From NCBI GenBank assembly GCA_033439265.1, contig JAVTVX010000034.1, positions 261,001 through 325,000 on the forward strand: a stretch of 64,000 nucleotides of DNA, in the 5' to 3' direction. This DNA comes from Dillenia suffruticosa (taxonomy: Eukaryota; Streptophyta; Magnoliopsida; Dilleniales; Dilleniaceae). Both the position numbers and the translations under genes were made by a program. How positions within the stretch are numbered: the first letter of the stretch is position 1; each line of letters opens with the position of its first letter. The notes beneath the pieces are model-generated. The model was not told the origin of the DNA and ran no database searches. It saw only the letters and a list, made by a program, of their open reading frames with translations. Shown in pieces: positions 13,201-25,424 of this stretch.

Positions 13201-16200
13201 ATAAGATTGTTCCAATTATAAAAGAATTAAACTTATTGGTCATACTATGAAATTGTAGGAAAGAACGATGGAACATAAATTGAGATCGAAGATAAATATA
13301 TTTCAAAATCAATTTGATTCATGACAAATCGATCCACCATGGAAGCGATTCACTTACTCAAACATTTGATAGAGACGTTTAAAGTATAAAAGAGAAAGTT
13401 ACTTATGCAATTCATTGATCTAAAAAAGACATGATAAAATTTCCAGAGACATACTATAGTGAATATTGATAAAGAAGGAAATTTTCTTAAAATATATTGA
13501 TCTTATCAAAGATATTTATGAGAGAATTTTTGCCAATGTAAGAACTTACGCGGTTTAATTAATAGTTTCCCAATTAATATTGGGTTTTAACAGCATTCGG
13601 TATTAAATCCCCTCTTTTTTGCAATAGAAATAGATTAAATAACGAAAAATATTTAAAATAAAATATCATAATATATAATTTTTACAGATGATATAGTATT
13701 AATCGATAAAAATAAAGAGAGTATTAACACTAAATTGGAGTTATGGAAGGAAGCACCAGAATACAAATGATTTAGATTGAGTTGGTCAAAAGCTCAGTAT
13801 ATGAGATGTAAGTTAGGTGACAGTTATCAAAATGATAAAAAAACGATTCAGTTAAATGGACAATGTACTAAAAAGAAAATGCTTTAGATATTTTAGATTC
13901 ATCATACAAGACGATGGCAGCATAGATGGGGATGAGAATTATAAGATTTAAGCAAGTTAGATAAAATAGAGAAGTGCATTTGCAATTCTTTGTGATCGCA
14001 CGATTCCATTGCAATTGAAGGAAAAGTTTTATAAAACCGCAATCAAACATGCATTATTGTATGACACCGAGTGTTGGACCATTAAACAACAACACGAGTA
14101 TAAAGAAATGATGATATTCGGATAAATATGTGGTAAAACTAAAAAAGATATGATTATAAATAAAGAGATAAATACTAAATTGAGAGTGAGTTTAATTGTA
14201 AAGACAAGAAAATATCGTTTAATGTGGTTTAAACATCTGCAATGAAAACCCAAAACCACACCTGTTAGGAAGAAAGAGACCTTAAATGTAGGAGATTTAT
14301 TGAAATATCGAGATAAATTGTTGACAATGTAAATACAAATTATCCGTAAAGATATGAGTGTCAAGCGTTTAGTTGAGTAGCTAACTTTAAATAGGAATGA
14401 GTGACGTAGGAAAGTTCAAACCAATAAAATTAATGCACTTTTAAGTTTCTATGAATGGTTCATCTTTATTTCCTTCTTTTCATTATTTTTATTTTTTTTA
14501 GTTTTATCTTCTCTATTTTTGTTTTTAAATTCTAATTTTATTTTATTATTATTTTTTCTTTCTCCTCTCTCATATATTATTCTGTCAAACGGTCAACCCC
14601 AAATTTGGGATTAAAACTCAATTGTTGTTGTTCATATCACTTTTATATCAAAAATAGGAATAACGGTGCAACTGTGTGACCTTTAATTACCAAATTAACT
14701 AAAACAAGCATGCCAATAGCCTACTTAAGGATATTCTCATTCTCGTTTTGCGACTTGACCTACTTGTAGAAACATCTTATATTCTATATATATGAATGTA
14801 TAGGGTGAATAGAATGAGAGCTTACCCACTAAATGAAACACGTTCTCCAAGTTTCGCGCCCACAGGAGGGAGTAAAGGTTCCACAGCTGTATGATCTTCA
14901 TTTGAAGCACATAATACCTGTGACAGAAAGATCAATCCTACAAAAAGAAAAATGCCTAGCACGTGTGGCAATCCCTTGGTTAATTCCAAGCATAAAATAA
15001 GCTCAAACAGATCCATTGAAGAACTAAGCAGATGAATGCATACATAAAAAGTTATAGTTTTTCCTTTTAAGTGAAGAACAGAGAGGATCAATCAATTTTT
15101 TTTCAATGGTACCGCAGCAGGCTTCTTTTTTGCAATGCTGCCATGTACCCAAATTCAAAACATGAAGTTGCAGAAGTCTATGTTGACTTTTGCTCAATTT
15201 TAAGGAGAAGCCTGCTTACATTTTTTCTTCATCTATTGCAGAATTAGCCATCTGAGAAGAACTAAAGACTATAAGGCATCACAACAGTTCCAACCAACCA
15301 AACTAAATGCCACGACGGAAAGCCATATGCTAGCTGGAGAAAGCTAAAAATCGGAAGAACTGAGACCACATTGATGCACTTCTGATGTTTTACACTTGTA
15401 ATTTTAAGAGAATGCAGAAAACTATACCAGTCCTTCGGACATGACATCCCGTAGCTTTCCAGGTTTCACATTTGTAATAAGCACCACCCTGCGGTTCTGC
15501 AAGATAATGATGTGAACCAGACTACTTAATGCCATCATCAAAGTGACTGGCTAAGGTACAGAGATATAAAAGTTGAAATTTCGAAAAGAAAAAACCCTGC
15601 AAAGAATATGTAGCAAAAACCAAACTATTCCCATTGATCAAATAGCATTCATACCGTCAATTCATCTGGAGTGCAATATTTTGCTAGGCCACTAACCACT
15701 TGCCGCAACTTGGAATCTCCAATGTCTATCTCCTCAACAAGTAAACTACATCACATATCCAAAGAAAAGAGCATTAAGAAAAATAAAAGCCATCTTTCAA
15801 GATTCTTGGGGTTGTAGGTCAACATCCTAAGATCCCATTTTATTATAGAAGTGAATTTTTTTAAGACGATGATGATGATGATAACAATAATAATAATAAT
15901 AATAAGACTAAAGAACAATGTTTCAGTCTGTCTCTCTCTCTCTCTAAATGATAAAATTTTAACCCCATTTCAGCTGTATTACATGCAACCAAATAGGTTA
16001 ATGAAAAATGTTTGTCAAAGCATAATTTAATTTTTAGCATTTCCAAGCAATTGGAATAGGAATAGGTGTAGTTCCAATTCCCACAAGGCATAAGGAATTG
16101 GTCAGAAGAAAGTAAAACATTGTCAGGAATTGATCCGAAGAAAGTGAAACATTGTCAGCATACCTATCGGCTGATGGATGCTTCCAGGCTTTGCGGATAA

Positions 16201-18410
16201 GGCCAACCTGTATGTTAAGCAAATTGACGCTAACCACTTTATCTTTTTCAGCAGCATCTTTATCAGGCAGTTTCTTCTGTGCCCCAGCTTCAGTATCTTT
16301 TGCAACCTTGTTCTGAAATTGTTAAGAAGAATGCAATTGTGATGAACATTTAATAAATGGAAGCATACAAATAAATTAATCAAAGACTCTAGAATTTTTA
16401 TAAGCATGCGTTTATCACATCATTTCTTTTAGTGCTCCTTGCTCTCCTTTACATTCTATAAAAACAGACATGGAAAACAATTTAATGGCAGGTGGTAATA
16501 AGAAGCTTCTTCTCTATCCCTATTCTCTATTACACAACCATGAAAAAGCTCAAGCTGTATGCACTTCTACCAGTTCTTGAATTAGAAGGTATGCATGCCT
16601 AGTGAAATTTTTTACCACCACCATCCAACCTGAATGATACCCCACCCCCAGAATCAAAAAAGAGAGAGGGATATGAAATTGCATCGTCCCCTTTGAGATA
16701 TATTGATGAGATGTGGTAGCAAGAAAGGGTCACAAACCTTAGTGATGCTTTGTCGCCAAGTATATGGATTAGATCTAATGCTAAATTAGATCAGATAAAT
16801 ATTCTTCTCAACACGAAAGAAGAAAAAAAAAAATAGAACAAAGATCTACATAACAATCATCTTTGCATTTGCAAGACACTCAAGAGCAGGAGAAGATTAT
16901 CGAGGGCTTGGCTCCACTTTGCATATATAAATACACACACACATAAACCATATATATTCATTGATCTGCCACGGTAACGCCCTCCCCATGACTCAAGGGA
17001 AAAAACCTCTTTTAAGTATACTTTTAAATTTGACATGAAAGAACTGCCTGTACAGAGCATAATGAAGTCAAAAATACATGAATTTTGAAACTTTAAAGAT
17101 GCTGGAACTAATTACCTTTTTCAATGGGCAGTGAAAGATATGGTTCATGTAGAATATTCCTTTTTGTTTAAACAAGATGGGGTTCATAATAACTTGTGGT
17201 TCTAAATCTAGCATTTTTTTTTAACATGGCAATAAACCAATAGGAAATCCTACAAAGGAAAACAAATATAATCAAATAGTTGATTGAATGTAAAACATCT
17301 ATTCTTGAAATGAAAAAATACCACAGCAGGATTTGTTTTTGTAGGATTCACTTCTGTACCACCAGCACCTTTCATGATCTGTAGAGTCTTTTTTGCCTTT
17401 GAATCTAAGTCCACCTTTGCTGCACTTTTCATAGCCTAGAAAAAGATTTACATAAAATTGACAAAAATATCATATAATTTACAAAATGGTGAAACTGGCA
17501 CAAAAAAGAGTAACTAGCGATGGAAGCAGCATAGAATTTTTTTTTTTTTTTTGAATATTATGTTTAGAAATTTGGATTTTCACATGCACCAGCCACAAAC
17601 CAACTCAGGGATATGGGTGATCATCCCCAAAGATTATGTTGGCAAGTACAGCTTATCTCCTCATGACAACTCTCGCACATGCCAAAATGCAAAAGTGAGG
17701 CTAACAAGACCAGTATTTTCAAAACATACGTCTGGAGCCAAGCAGCCAAAAGAAAATCTTGGAAGATAATTCTTCCCACATTTAAATGAGACAAATTCAC
17801 TCACTGGAGGCTTGAATGCAGACTTCTCTAACAAAATATTTTCAAATAGTCCTCCAAGATCCTCCTTATTCTGCAAAATGATTGAGAAGGTCAAAATATA
17901 ACTTTACAAGAGATACAAATAACAGATAGAATAATGGAGAATATGTCCAACCACAAGATCATATATTACAAGTGAAGGACCAATAAAGGTGGCAACCAAA
18001 AAAGGCTCCAGCCGTGGGTGGGCATATGCTGGTTTTCAGGAGAAATCACTAGCCAAAGCAGGCTGATCGGTTTTCAATTTGTTGTTACTGCATTCACTGT
18101 AAAAATTACAGAAAGCCAGTGAAATAGGTTTCCCCACATTTTTTGGCAAGTACAGCTGAGTTCTCGGTGCTTCAGAGAAGGGGGAAAAATTGAATTCAAA
18201 ACAACCAGAAGATTGGTTTCAGATCGGACATAAAGGACAAGGGCTATCAATCAAGCTTGCAACTCATGACTTCCACCAAGAGACACTGAAAAATGCTGAG
18301 ATTTTGCGATTACTTTGCCATCAGCAACCAACTTTGACAAATGTGAGAGAGAGAGAGAAACACAGCCAGGAAATGGAGGCTACCGATTGCATAAGTTCAA
18401 ACCCTAATTT

Positions 18411-18441
<31 letters not shown>

Positions 18442-21041
18442 GATGGGATAGCTGATCAATGAGTAAAGATATGCAAAGGTTCCTCTAAAAGGAAATTGCC
18501 TTTTTCTGAAGGGCAAACTACAAAAATTTATCTTTGGTTGGTCGTTTCCAAGATGCCAACCTATAGATCAAAAAGTTGCATACCCGATGGTTTTGTCCAT
18601 TAGCATTTTTTACCCCCTCCCCCCATTCCAAAAATCTAAGGGAGATGCTATGTGCACAGAATGTGAGAGCCCCCTAAATTCACCCCTGATTTGATCATTT
18701 GGGCCAATTTCTTCATTCAAAACCATAGACGAAACCAATAAATTACAAAAATCATATTCCTTAATTGAACAATTGATCAAAAGTGGATTGGTTCTCAAAT
18801 GAATTTGAGCAATAATGGCAGCCTTACGATGTCTTTGGGCTTTGGAATCATTGAGAAGGCATTGTTGGTAAGAAATATTTAAAATTTTGAGCAGATGGTG
18901 TTAAAATGCTAATGAAGGAAACCAATGCGTAGTACATGCAAATTTTTGAACAAGTTGGTAATTTGAAAACAAGCCAAACCCGGGTAGTTTTCGTAGTTTA
19001 CCTTTAATATATACATATAAGATTATGGATAAAATAAAGAAAGAAAATGAATTGGTTCACTTCTAAGTCAACAACCTTCAGTGAGAGTATTCGTACTGCA
19101 CATAGTGCAACTTCATGGCCTTAGTGTTGTTATTAGACCTAAAGCTATTCCAAGCTTCTATTTCCCAGTTTGATGGTTAAGCAATAATATCTACAAGCTC
19201 GTTAGAGGCAGGCTACTGCATAGTCAACACCAACCATACTCAGTGCCCCCAAATTATTTTATTTATTAACTTTTTCTAGGAACAAACCAGGCGTCATTGC
19301 ATTTGGGCACCCTGAAAAGACTGATGGCCAGAACACTTTAGGGGAAGTACATGGGAATGGGGAAGAAGAGCTCCATACTAAGAAAATTGTTGTTCAAAGG
19401 GAATTGCACCAAACCTCAAGCTCCTGTCCCCTCCCCCCCCCCCCCAAAAAAAAGAAGAGCTTGTAGGTGTATATAATAGTCAAAGTAAAGCATTCCTAAC
19501 CTGAATGAAATCCATCCACCTCATCACATTGGGGAACTTTTGTGTCTCTCTCTTTGAAAGACCAAACTGAGAATGAAAAATAAAGGTGAAACCAATCAGT
19601 GAGAAAATTTGCCTTCATCATCAACATATTTATGAGTTGTGGAAAATTACTGGTAATAAGGTTTCAAAATCTAACAAATAGCTCCATCTTAGAAACAGGC
19701 AAGAGAAGCTGAGGTGAAACCTCATAACTAACCAAAATGAATATTGCTTACCACAAAAGAGTGTATTGCAGAAAATACTATTACATCCGCTTCTGAAGGC
19801 TTTAATCCATCTCCCAAGAGAACTGACTTATGAGCTAAATCATTGTCCAGTTCTTTGAGAGCCCCAAAGCAAGCTTCTGAATCTACAGGGAAGCTCTCAG
19901 AAAATGCTAACCACTTTGTCAACTAAAACCAAAATGTGGATAAGGATATCAAGAATTGAATAATAATTTCAGTTTGAGAATAACTTCATACAATAAACAA
20001 ATCGATTCAGTAATTGATGCCTGAATATCAGAGGGAGCTTAAGACAAGATTAACCATAGCAAAGTTACCTCATCGGTATTTTGAAGAGAAGCTCCAGACG
20101 AATTTAAAATGTTCAAACACAAGGCCTTGGTATCATTTTGAGCAGTATTTTGTAAGAAAAATTTCTGCAGAAAACCAACTACCATTCAGCAATCAGATTG
20201 GCAAAACACTATCCAAATACTCAGAATCATGCAAGCCTATTAGTATATGAAATCTTCAATAGCAGATTTAAAGTGATTCCTGTTTACTAAGGCTTTTCCT
20301 TTCCAAAAGGAAAAAAAAAAAAATGGGGGGAGGGATTTTATATTGCATAGTTTTGAATGAAGAAGGATAATAAGGAATTTTGTTAACCCCACAGCATAAA
20401 TAAATACAGAGATTCAAGGACCGCGATTTAACACAAACAGAGCCACAAAGAACATAATTAATATTTAGAACTTTGGGGGAATCATGCCCTCCCACACAAT
20501 GCATTTGTCAAACTCCATCACCAAGTAAGCATCATTGAGACGGCCAAAACCCCATTTCTATAGCAGGCCAGTAAACTCTTTCACCATACTTTGTTTGAAC
20601 AGAGAGAGATAACATGATTCAAAATAAGAATTTTGGGGAATCCTGTCCCGCCCGCAACAAACAACGCACTGGTCAAACTCGTTCACCAAGTACGCGTCAT
20701 GGGGATGGCCGAACCCCATTTTTAGATAAGGGCAGTAAACTCCTTCACCATGCTTAGTTTTGAATAGGCATGAAAAACAACCTTCCCAACTGAGATAAAT
20801 AACAGAAAACGGAAAACCAGCAACATTCATTCAAACATCTAACATGAGACTAACAAAAATTAAACATGTACACGAAATAGGAGATTACATCGAAATTGCA
20901 TATTAAAGAATGATATGAAGAATTTTGGTCAAAAGAAGTCCCTACAGGGTCTAAAGAGAGGCGTTTGCATAGAGCGCTAAGCATCATCTCCTTTCTACTT
21001 CGACTGGGACATGATTTGCTTCCTGCCTCCTCGATCGCCAT
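10270..21041 (-). CDS. AIMP1/Arc1p-like tRNA-binding cofactor with EMAPII domain
   Basis: Twelve exons (transcript order): 20946-21041, 20069-20164, 19752-19922, 19501-19566, 17805-17870, 17322-17435, 16164-16312, 15655-15745, 15428-15496, 14826-14917, 11610-11673 and 10270-10374. All introns are GT-AG, and the exons sum to 1179 bases, 392 residues plus TGA. Residues 1-165 resemble a GST-C-like helical domain (MRWMDFIQ, VLLGDGLKPSEADVIVFSA). Residues 166-229 are a Lys-rich linker. Residues 230-392 form an EMAPII/tRNA-binding OB fold (KHPSAD, VEEIDIGD, VVSGLAKY, VLNPKKKQ near human-like order, GIPFMTSGG). In this family the domain binds tRNA and docks on aminoacyl-tRNA synthetases in the cytosol; plant members such as Arabidopsis At2g40660 are of similar length. 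The start is the ATG at 21041, giving MAIEEAGSK. Several introns exceed 1 kb, and the 3.15-kb intron between exons 10 and 11 holds an antisense LINE. The coding sequence looks intact. Confidence 0.93.
12165..14630 (+). mobile_element. RTE-type LINE, 5'-truncated, in intron 10 of the AIMP1-like gene
   Basis: A decayed RTE-clade LINE lying antisense to the host gene. Traces in order are the end of the endonuclease (RDCNVIP near 12310), the spacer before the reverse transcriptase (NECYRNLKSKRNTDAF in the open frame 12560-12838), a reverse transcriptase remnant (TDDIVLIDKNKESIN near 13690, in which FTDD stands for the FADD box), then TECWTIKQQH-like and CGKTKKD-like remnants to about 14150. It ends with AAATTTGGGATTAAAACTC and a short (TTG)n tail, as plant RTE elements do. 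The 12-bp direct repeat TTCATATCACTT flanks it at 12153-12164 and 14631-14642 and is read as the target duplication. Many stops and frameshifts show that it is old. It should be removed with the intron. Confidence 0.88.
12560..14400 (+). pseudogene. RTE LINE endonuclease/reverse transcriptase pseudogene
   Basis: The coding part of the RTE element. The longest open piece, 12560-12838, is Lys-rich and carries the linker sequence usual between endonuclease and reverse transcriptase in this clade. Later pieces, seen in more than one frame, match the palm motifs and the conserved C-terminal region. The active-site motif reads TDD, and stop codons are frequent. No function is likely. Confidence 0.75.
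15868..15904. repeat. (GAT)n and (AAT)n microsatellites
   Basis: A run of GAT units (about 15868-15882) followed by AAT units (about 15886-15904), inside an intron of the AIMP1-like gene. A short CT run follows near 15933-15946. Confidence 0.85.
18416..18442. repeat. (GA)n microsatellite
   Basis: About 13 AG units within the intron between exons 4 and 5 of the AIMP1-like gene. A shorter GAGAGAGAGA run lies near 18345. Confidence 0.9.
20467..20770. repeat. Imperfect tandem duplication, about 160-bp unit
   Basis: Two neighbouring blocks in the first intron of the AIMP1-like gene repeat each other with a shift of about 160 bp. Shared landmarks are GGGGAATC, TCAAACTC, TCACCAAGTA and CAGTAAACTC. 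The second block stays open on the minus strand (MGFGHPHDAYLV) and the first gives a similar MGFGRLNDAYLV-like reading with a frame change, so it could derive from a coding exon. I do not recognise the protein. Confidence 0.7.
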
Positions 21042-22074
21042 CACTCTACTCTCTCTTCCTCTCTCCCGGCCGCGTCTTCCGTCTTCAAATCAGGGAAACA
21101 CGCTGTGAGTGCATTGGCAATAGCGCGATGCGAGCTTCATTAATTAGTTTAGGGGTTTTACTTCTTGGTTGGGCTAGATTTTTGGGATTTGGGCTGCCCT
21201 CAGTTAGGCCGATTCAAATGCAGAACTCCCCCAGACTTAATAACGGGCTCAGGTTCTCTTTTATTTTTTTAATACTATACCGATCAATATCTGAAATTAT
21301 ATTTCGACTAATACAGTTTGAGATTTACAGTGATCTATAAGAGACTATCTTTCCAATATAATCTATTACATATCCAAGTCACTGATCGAACTCGAGATCT
21401 TCATTAAAAATTCTAACGTCACATACCATTAAGCAACTGATCATTGGTCAGCTCAAGTTCTCAAGAGTCCCTAAATTCATAGTTTTCTTTTTTCTTTTTC
21501 TACTACTAGTATTCAGAATTATATTTTAATTAATTCAATTCAAATATTTGTAGGGTCTCTATTTAGAGGGATGATTCTCCCCGTATAATTTTTTCTATTT
21601 TCAAATTTCAAAATTAAAAATTGATTAACAGAATTACTATCTCATCCCGTTAAACCGATTGTCCGTTGATATAAATCCATAGTTTTCTCGACAACTTAAT
21701 CTATTCCCTTTTACTACGGGTTCTCTTTTTGAAAAAAAAGTGTGTGCTTTAGGGGTCTAAAGTCTCGTTATGTAATTATCAACAACAATGAACCCTAATT
21801 TTCTATCATAGATTTTTTTTTTCCTTTTCTTTTTCTATTTATTCAAGATCAAATTTTAGATGCCAACTGAAACTAGATTTACTATTCCCTTTCTTATGAT
21901 AGAAGAGAAAACCCGTTTGGAGAAGAAAATATGAAAAAGCAACATGTTTAATAACGTGGAACCATTGAAAATTCCTGAAGTGAAAGGTCAAAATTAGAAG
22001 GTGAAGGCGGTGTCACCATAGGAGCAAACTCGGGCTAATTTTGGTATGTTAATATAAGAAAATTAATTTGACTC
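21042..22074. other. 5' flank of the AIMP1-like gene; unassigned spacer
   Basis: Bases just above 21041 are CT-rich on the plus strand and should be the 5' untranslated region and core promoter of the minus-strand gene. No convincing TATA box was seen. The rest is AT-rich, with no open frame longer than about 110 codons and no recognisable repeat. Confidence 0.5.
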
Positions 22075-22763
22075 TATTAGAAGTGGATTTGACTCCACAG
22101 ATAATGGCTCTGCCGACTCGAACGAGTTGATTGGTTGCCTGTTGATCTTGATGATTAGGACCTGCAAAGAACCAATGGAGAGTGTTCCGATAGGGGGACT
22201 CTGATATTCAAGTTAAAGAGCGATTTTAGAAATAAGTGAAACAGACTAAAAAAAAGTTTTGTTATGTCTTTTGTGTTTTATATATGTAAGTTTCGAGAGA
22301 GCGTTCTTGGTCGGCTAAACTAAGGATATATATAATCTGCCTCTATAAGTCTTGTACGCATTCGGGACGTTTAAAACCCTAGTTTCCTTATAGAGGTGTC
22401 CCAAGATTCATGATATCAAACAATCAATTAGAGATTCAGGGTCTTACCAGTTAAAAGAAGTTTCAATTGGTGAGGGAATTACTTTCCTCATCAACGAGGA
22501 TTATAAGATTTCCTTCCTTGTTATGAGATATCATTCCGTGTTTTACAGAGAGATAAATATTGCTCCAAATTAACCGAATATTGGAAACTGAGGAGGTTCA
22601 CAAGCTGATTATACATCTATTGAGAAGGGTTTGGTCGTTAGGCACCGAGAATAGAGGGCACGTCTTGAGCAAACAATGCGCTTCATCAAGTTGTGGCGTG
22701 TTTTGTTTGTTGGGCTTTGGGCCCATGTCGCACACCATTGGACTCTTGGACTATGTAACATTA
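22075..22763 (-). repeat. 3' LTR of the Tat-type element
   Basis: Aligned to 35897-36543 through blocks such as CTCTATAAGTCTTGTACGC, GTCCCAAGATTCA and TTGTTGGGC. A minus-strand polypurine tract lies just to its right, as expected at a 3' LTR. Confidence 0.8.
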
Positions 22764-23052
22764 TTTGCCCCTGCTCCTTGTGTCATTTTGAAAAAAGAAA
22801 AATGGCATAAGGAGCAAGTCATGAGTTATTACCAGAAAGGTCACGAGGGTATTAAGGGAGATAAGCACTAAACAAATAATTTTTGAATAAATGCTTTATG
22901 GGAAGTTGAAAAGATTGAATTCTTCATTCATTGCACGTCTTTCATTGTGCATAGTGGAAGCTCTCTTCTCAAGGTCAGAAGTCCGACCCATTGGTGCAAT
23001 AGGAGGCTGAGGGTTTTTCAACATTTTTCGAGTCGGGTGTCAAGAGGAGTTG

Positions 23053-25424
23053 TGTAAGATCCCATTCTTAGAAAACATTAAGACATGTTTTTTTGTTTGT
23101 ATTTCTACTTATCATGCTTAAATTTTTTCATATTATATTGTGATAAATTAGATACACTGTGATTTTAAACGTATTTCGATACATATTTCGAATTTTATAT
23201 TTTTTATTTTAAGTAGAGGTCGGGTATATTAAAATTAGCAAGAGTATAGAACATATTACCTTGTGAAAACGATCGGAAAGATACAACAAGAGAATCAAAC
23301 TAGGGTTTGATGTGGGACCCACAAAAGAAAAAGAAAAGAAAATGGAAAAGAAAAAGAAAAAAATAAAATGAAAATAAATTTGGGACACATAGACACACCA
23401 TCACCCAAAACATAACATCCATACCTTTGACACATCTTAATATTTGGACCCCACATTCCACTTAGAATTGAAATAAGAAAGAGAAAGAGGCATTCTTAAA
23501 CACTATTCACGTCCTCTTTTTCTCCCTTCCAAAAACCATGCCCTAACTCCATAGAAGTTGCACCTTGAGTTTAAATTCAGCAACCTCCACCCATATACTT
23601 AGTGTCCCAAACATAAAGAAGTGTAGAAAAGTTGTGAAATAAGCTAAAAAGTATATAGGAAGCAAGGAAATTAGAGATGGGTGAGCAAAGTGAGGTTGGA
23701 AGTTTTGAAAAGCAAGTATCATACTTGTATTTGTTTCTTTGATACCTAATAGCCATGTTGATATGTGTTAGACTGTTTGTGATATTAGAATAAGGATGAA
23801 ATGATGTAAGAAGAAAGAAGTCACGTTTTTGAACTTAGAGATATGAATAGACATGAATTCTATTTGTTGGATAGATTGATAATATCTTAGTTTTTTGCCT
23901 ACAACTTTTTCTACATAATTGCCTATAGAACACGATTTTCTTCTAATTAAACTAGGCTCTCATAGTTTTGAAATGACATATGATTCAAAAATTTTCGTGA
24001 AAAATTGGATTTTTGATAAATTTTTAAAATGCCACGTTTTTTGCATAAAACTCTGTTTCTGTCTGTTTCTGTACTAAACATTGTTTCAATTTTGAGTTAC
24101 CTTTTATATTGAATTAGGCTAAGCTCTAAACATAAAAATTGTAGTTCTACCTCTTATTTTCAAATGGTCGTTAGAATTGACCTAATCTGATATGTGTAGA
24201 AAAAATTACATTATATATTCTAAGACTGCACGAGATGTAGGGTGAATTTAGATTGTAAACTTGTTTAGTTTGTGTATCACTAAATGATTGGAATTAAAAC
24301 TGGCTGTAAACATGGAAGTTATAGGCTCATGACTTAGCTTTAAGTGACATTTGGAATTACCTTAAGTAAAGTATTGAAGTTCAAGTTATGTCACTTTTCC
24401 TAAAACAACTCATGTTGAAAATTGTTGAACAAATTTTTGGATGCACAACGAGTTGTATGGCATGCATAATTATAATTTTGAATTAAAACTTGTGTGAAAC
24501 TTGTTATGAATTGTGGTTATTGCATTTGGAAATCATGGAGAAATATAAAAAGAAAGTGAAAACACCATAACACCTCCGAAAGCTTTGCAAAGCCTGCAGA
24601 CAAAGTTTAAAAAACTATGGATATATTTTTTCTCCCTACGAGTGTAGAATTAGAAGCAGATGAAATGTTTGATGTGTCTAACCTAAAAGACCTAGATTTC
24701 ATTTAAGAATATCGAATTTTTGGCTTACTCTTCCAGATCATCATACTTTATCTTTGTTCGATGGTCTATACCTTTGTTTAATTATTAAGCAGAATGAAAC
24801 AATGAATATGAGAAAAAATAATAGCTCCATAAGTAACTATCATGGTTATTTTCTTGAGAATATTGATGATAATGTATATCTTTGGTACTATCTGTAAGTT
24901 TATATTGCTATATGAGGATATTGATATCTTGGTACATATTTTCTTGCTATGTATGACGTTGGTTCCCTGTGTACTTACTCAGCTTATACTCACCCTGATA
25001 TTTTAATTTTCAGCTAATCAGGGAGACGAGAGAGAATCGTAGGGTAGAGACCTTTGAACCAAGAAATTTCATTCTCTACTCTTTTCCGACCTATTTGAAT
25101 ACTAAGGCATGTTACTTTTGTGTTTCCTTTGGATTTGTATTGAGTGCTTGTTATATGTAAATGAATAGTTAAAGATCAAGGAAAGTCTTATATGTATAGT
25201 TTTGGTCTATATTGAGATTATATTCTGTAGTGTGTTATTGGATGGCCGGAAGAGCCATTAATACCGTCTGTTTGATATTTTAGGTGACTTGAATATTTTA
25301 TCAGATTTTATATTAACACCAGATGACTAAATAGTCACTAAATATGGGAGATTTTGCTGTTATTTTATTTGTAAATAACAAGCGATTTATTTTCTTTTAA
25401 TATAAATCTCTTTCCATGTTATCA
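23053..25424 (+). repeat. 5' LTR of the chromovirus
   Basis: Starts TGTAAGATCC and ends GTTATCA. It aligns along its length with 28355-30762, including TTATTTTCTTTTAATATAAA near the end. Confidence 0.85.

Noticed and set aside
22560-22871. 103-codon open frame on the plus strand
   Set aside because: It overlaps the 3' LTR of the Tat-type element on the opposite strand; a chance frame.
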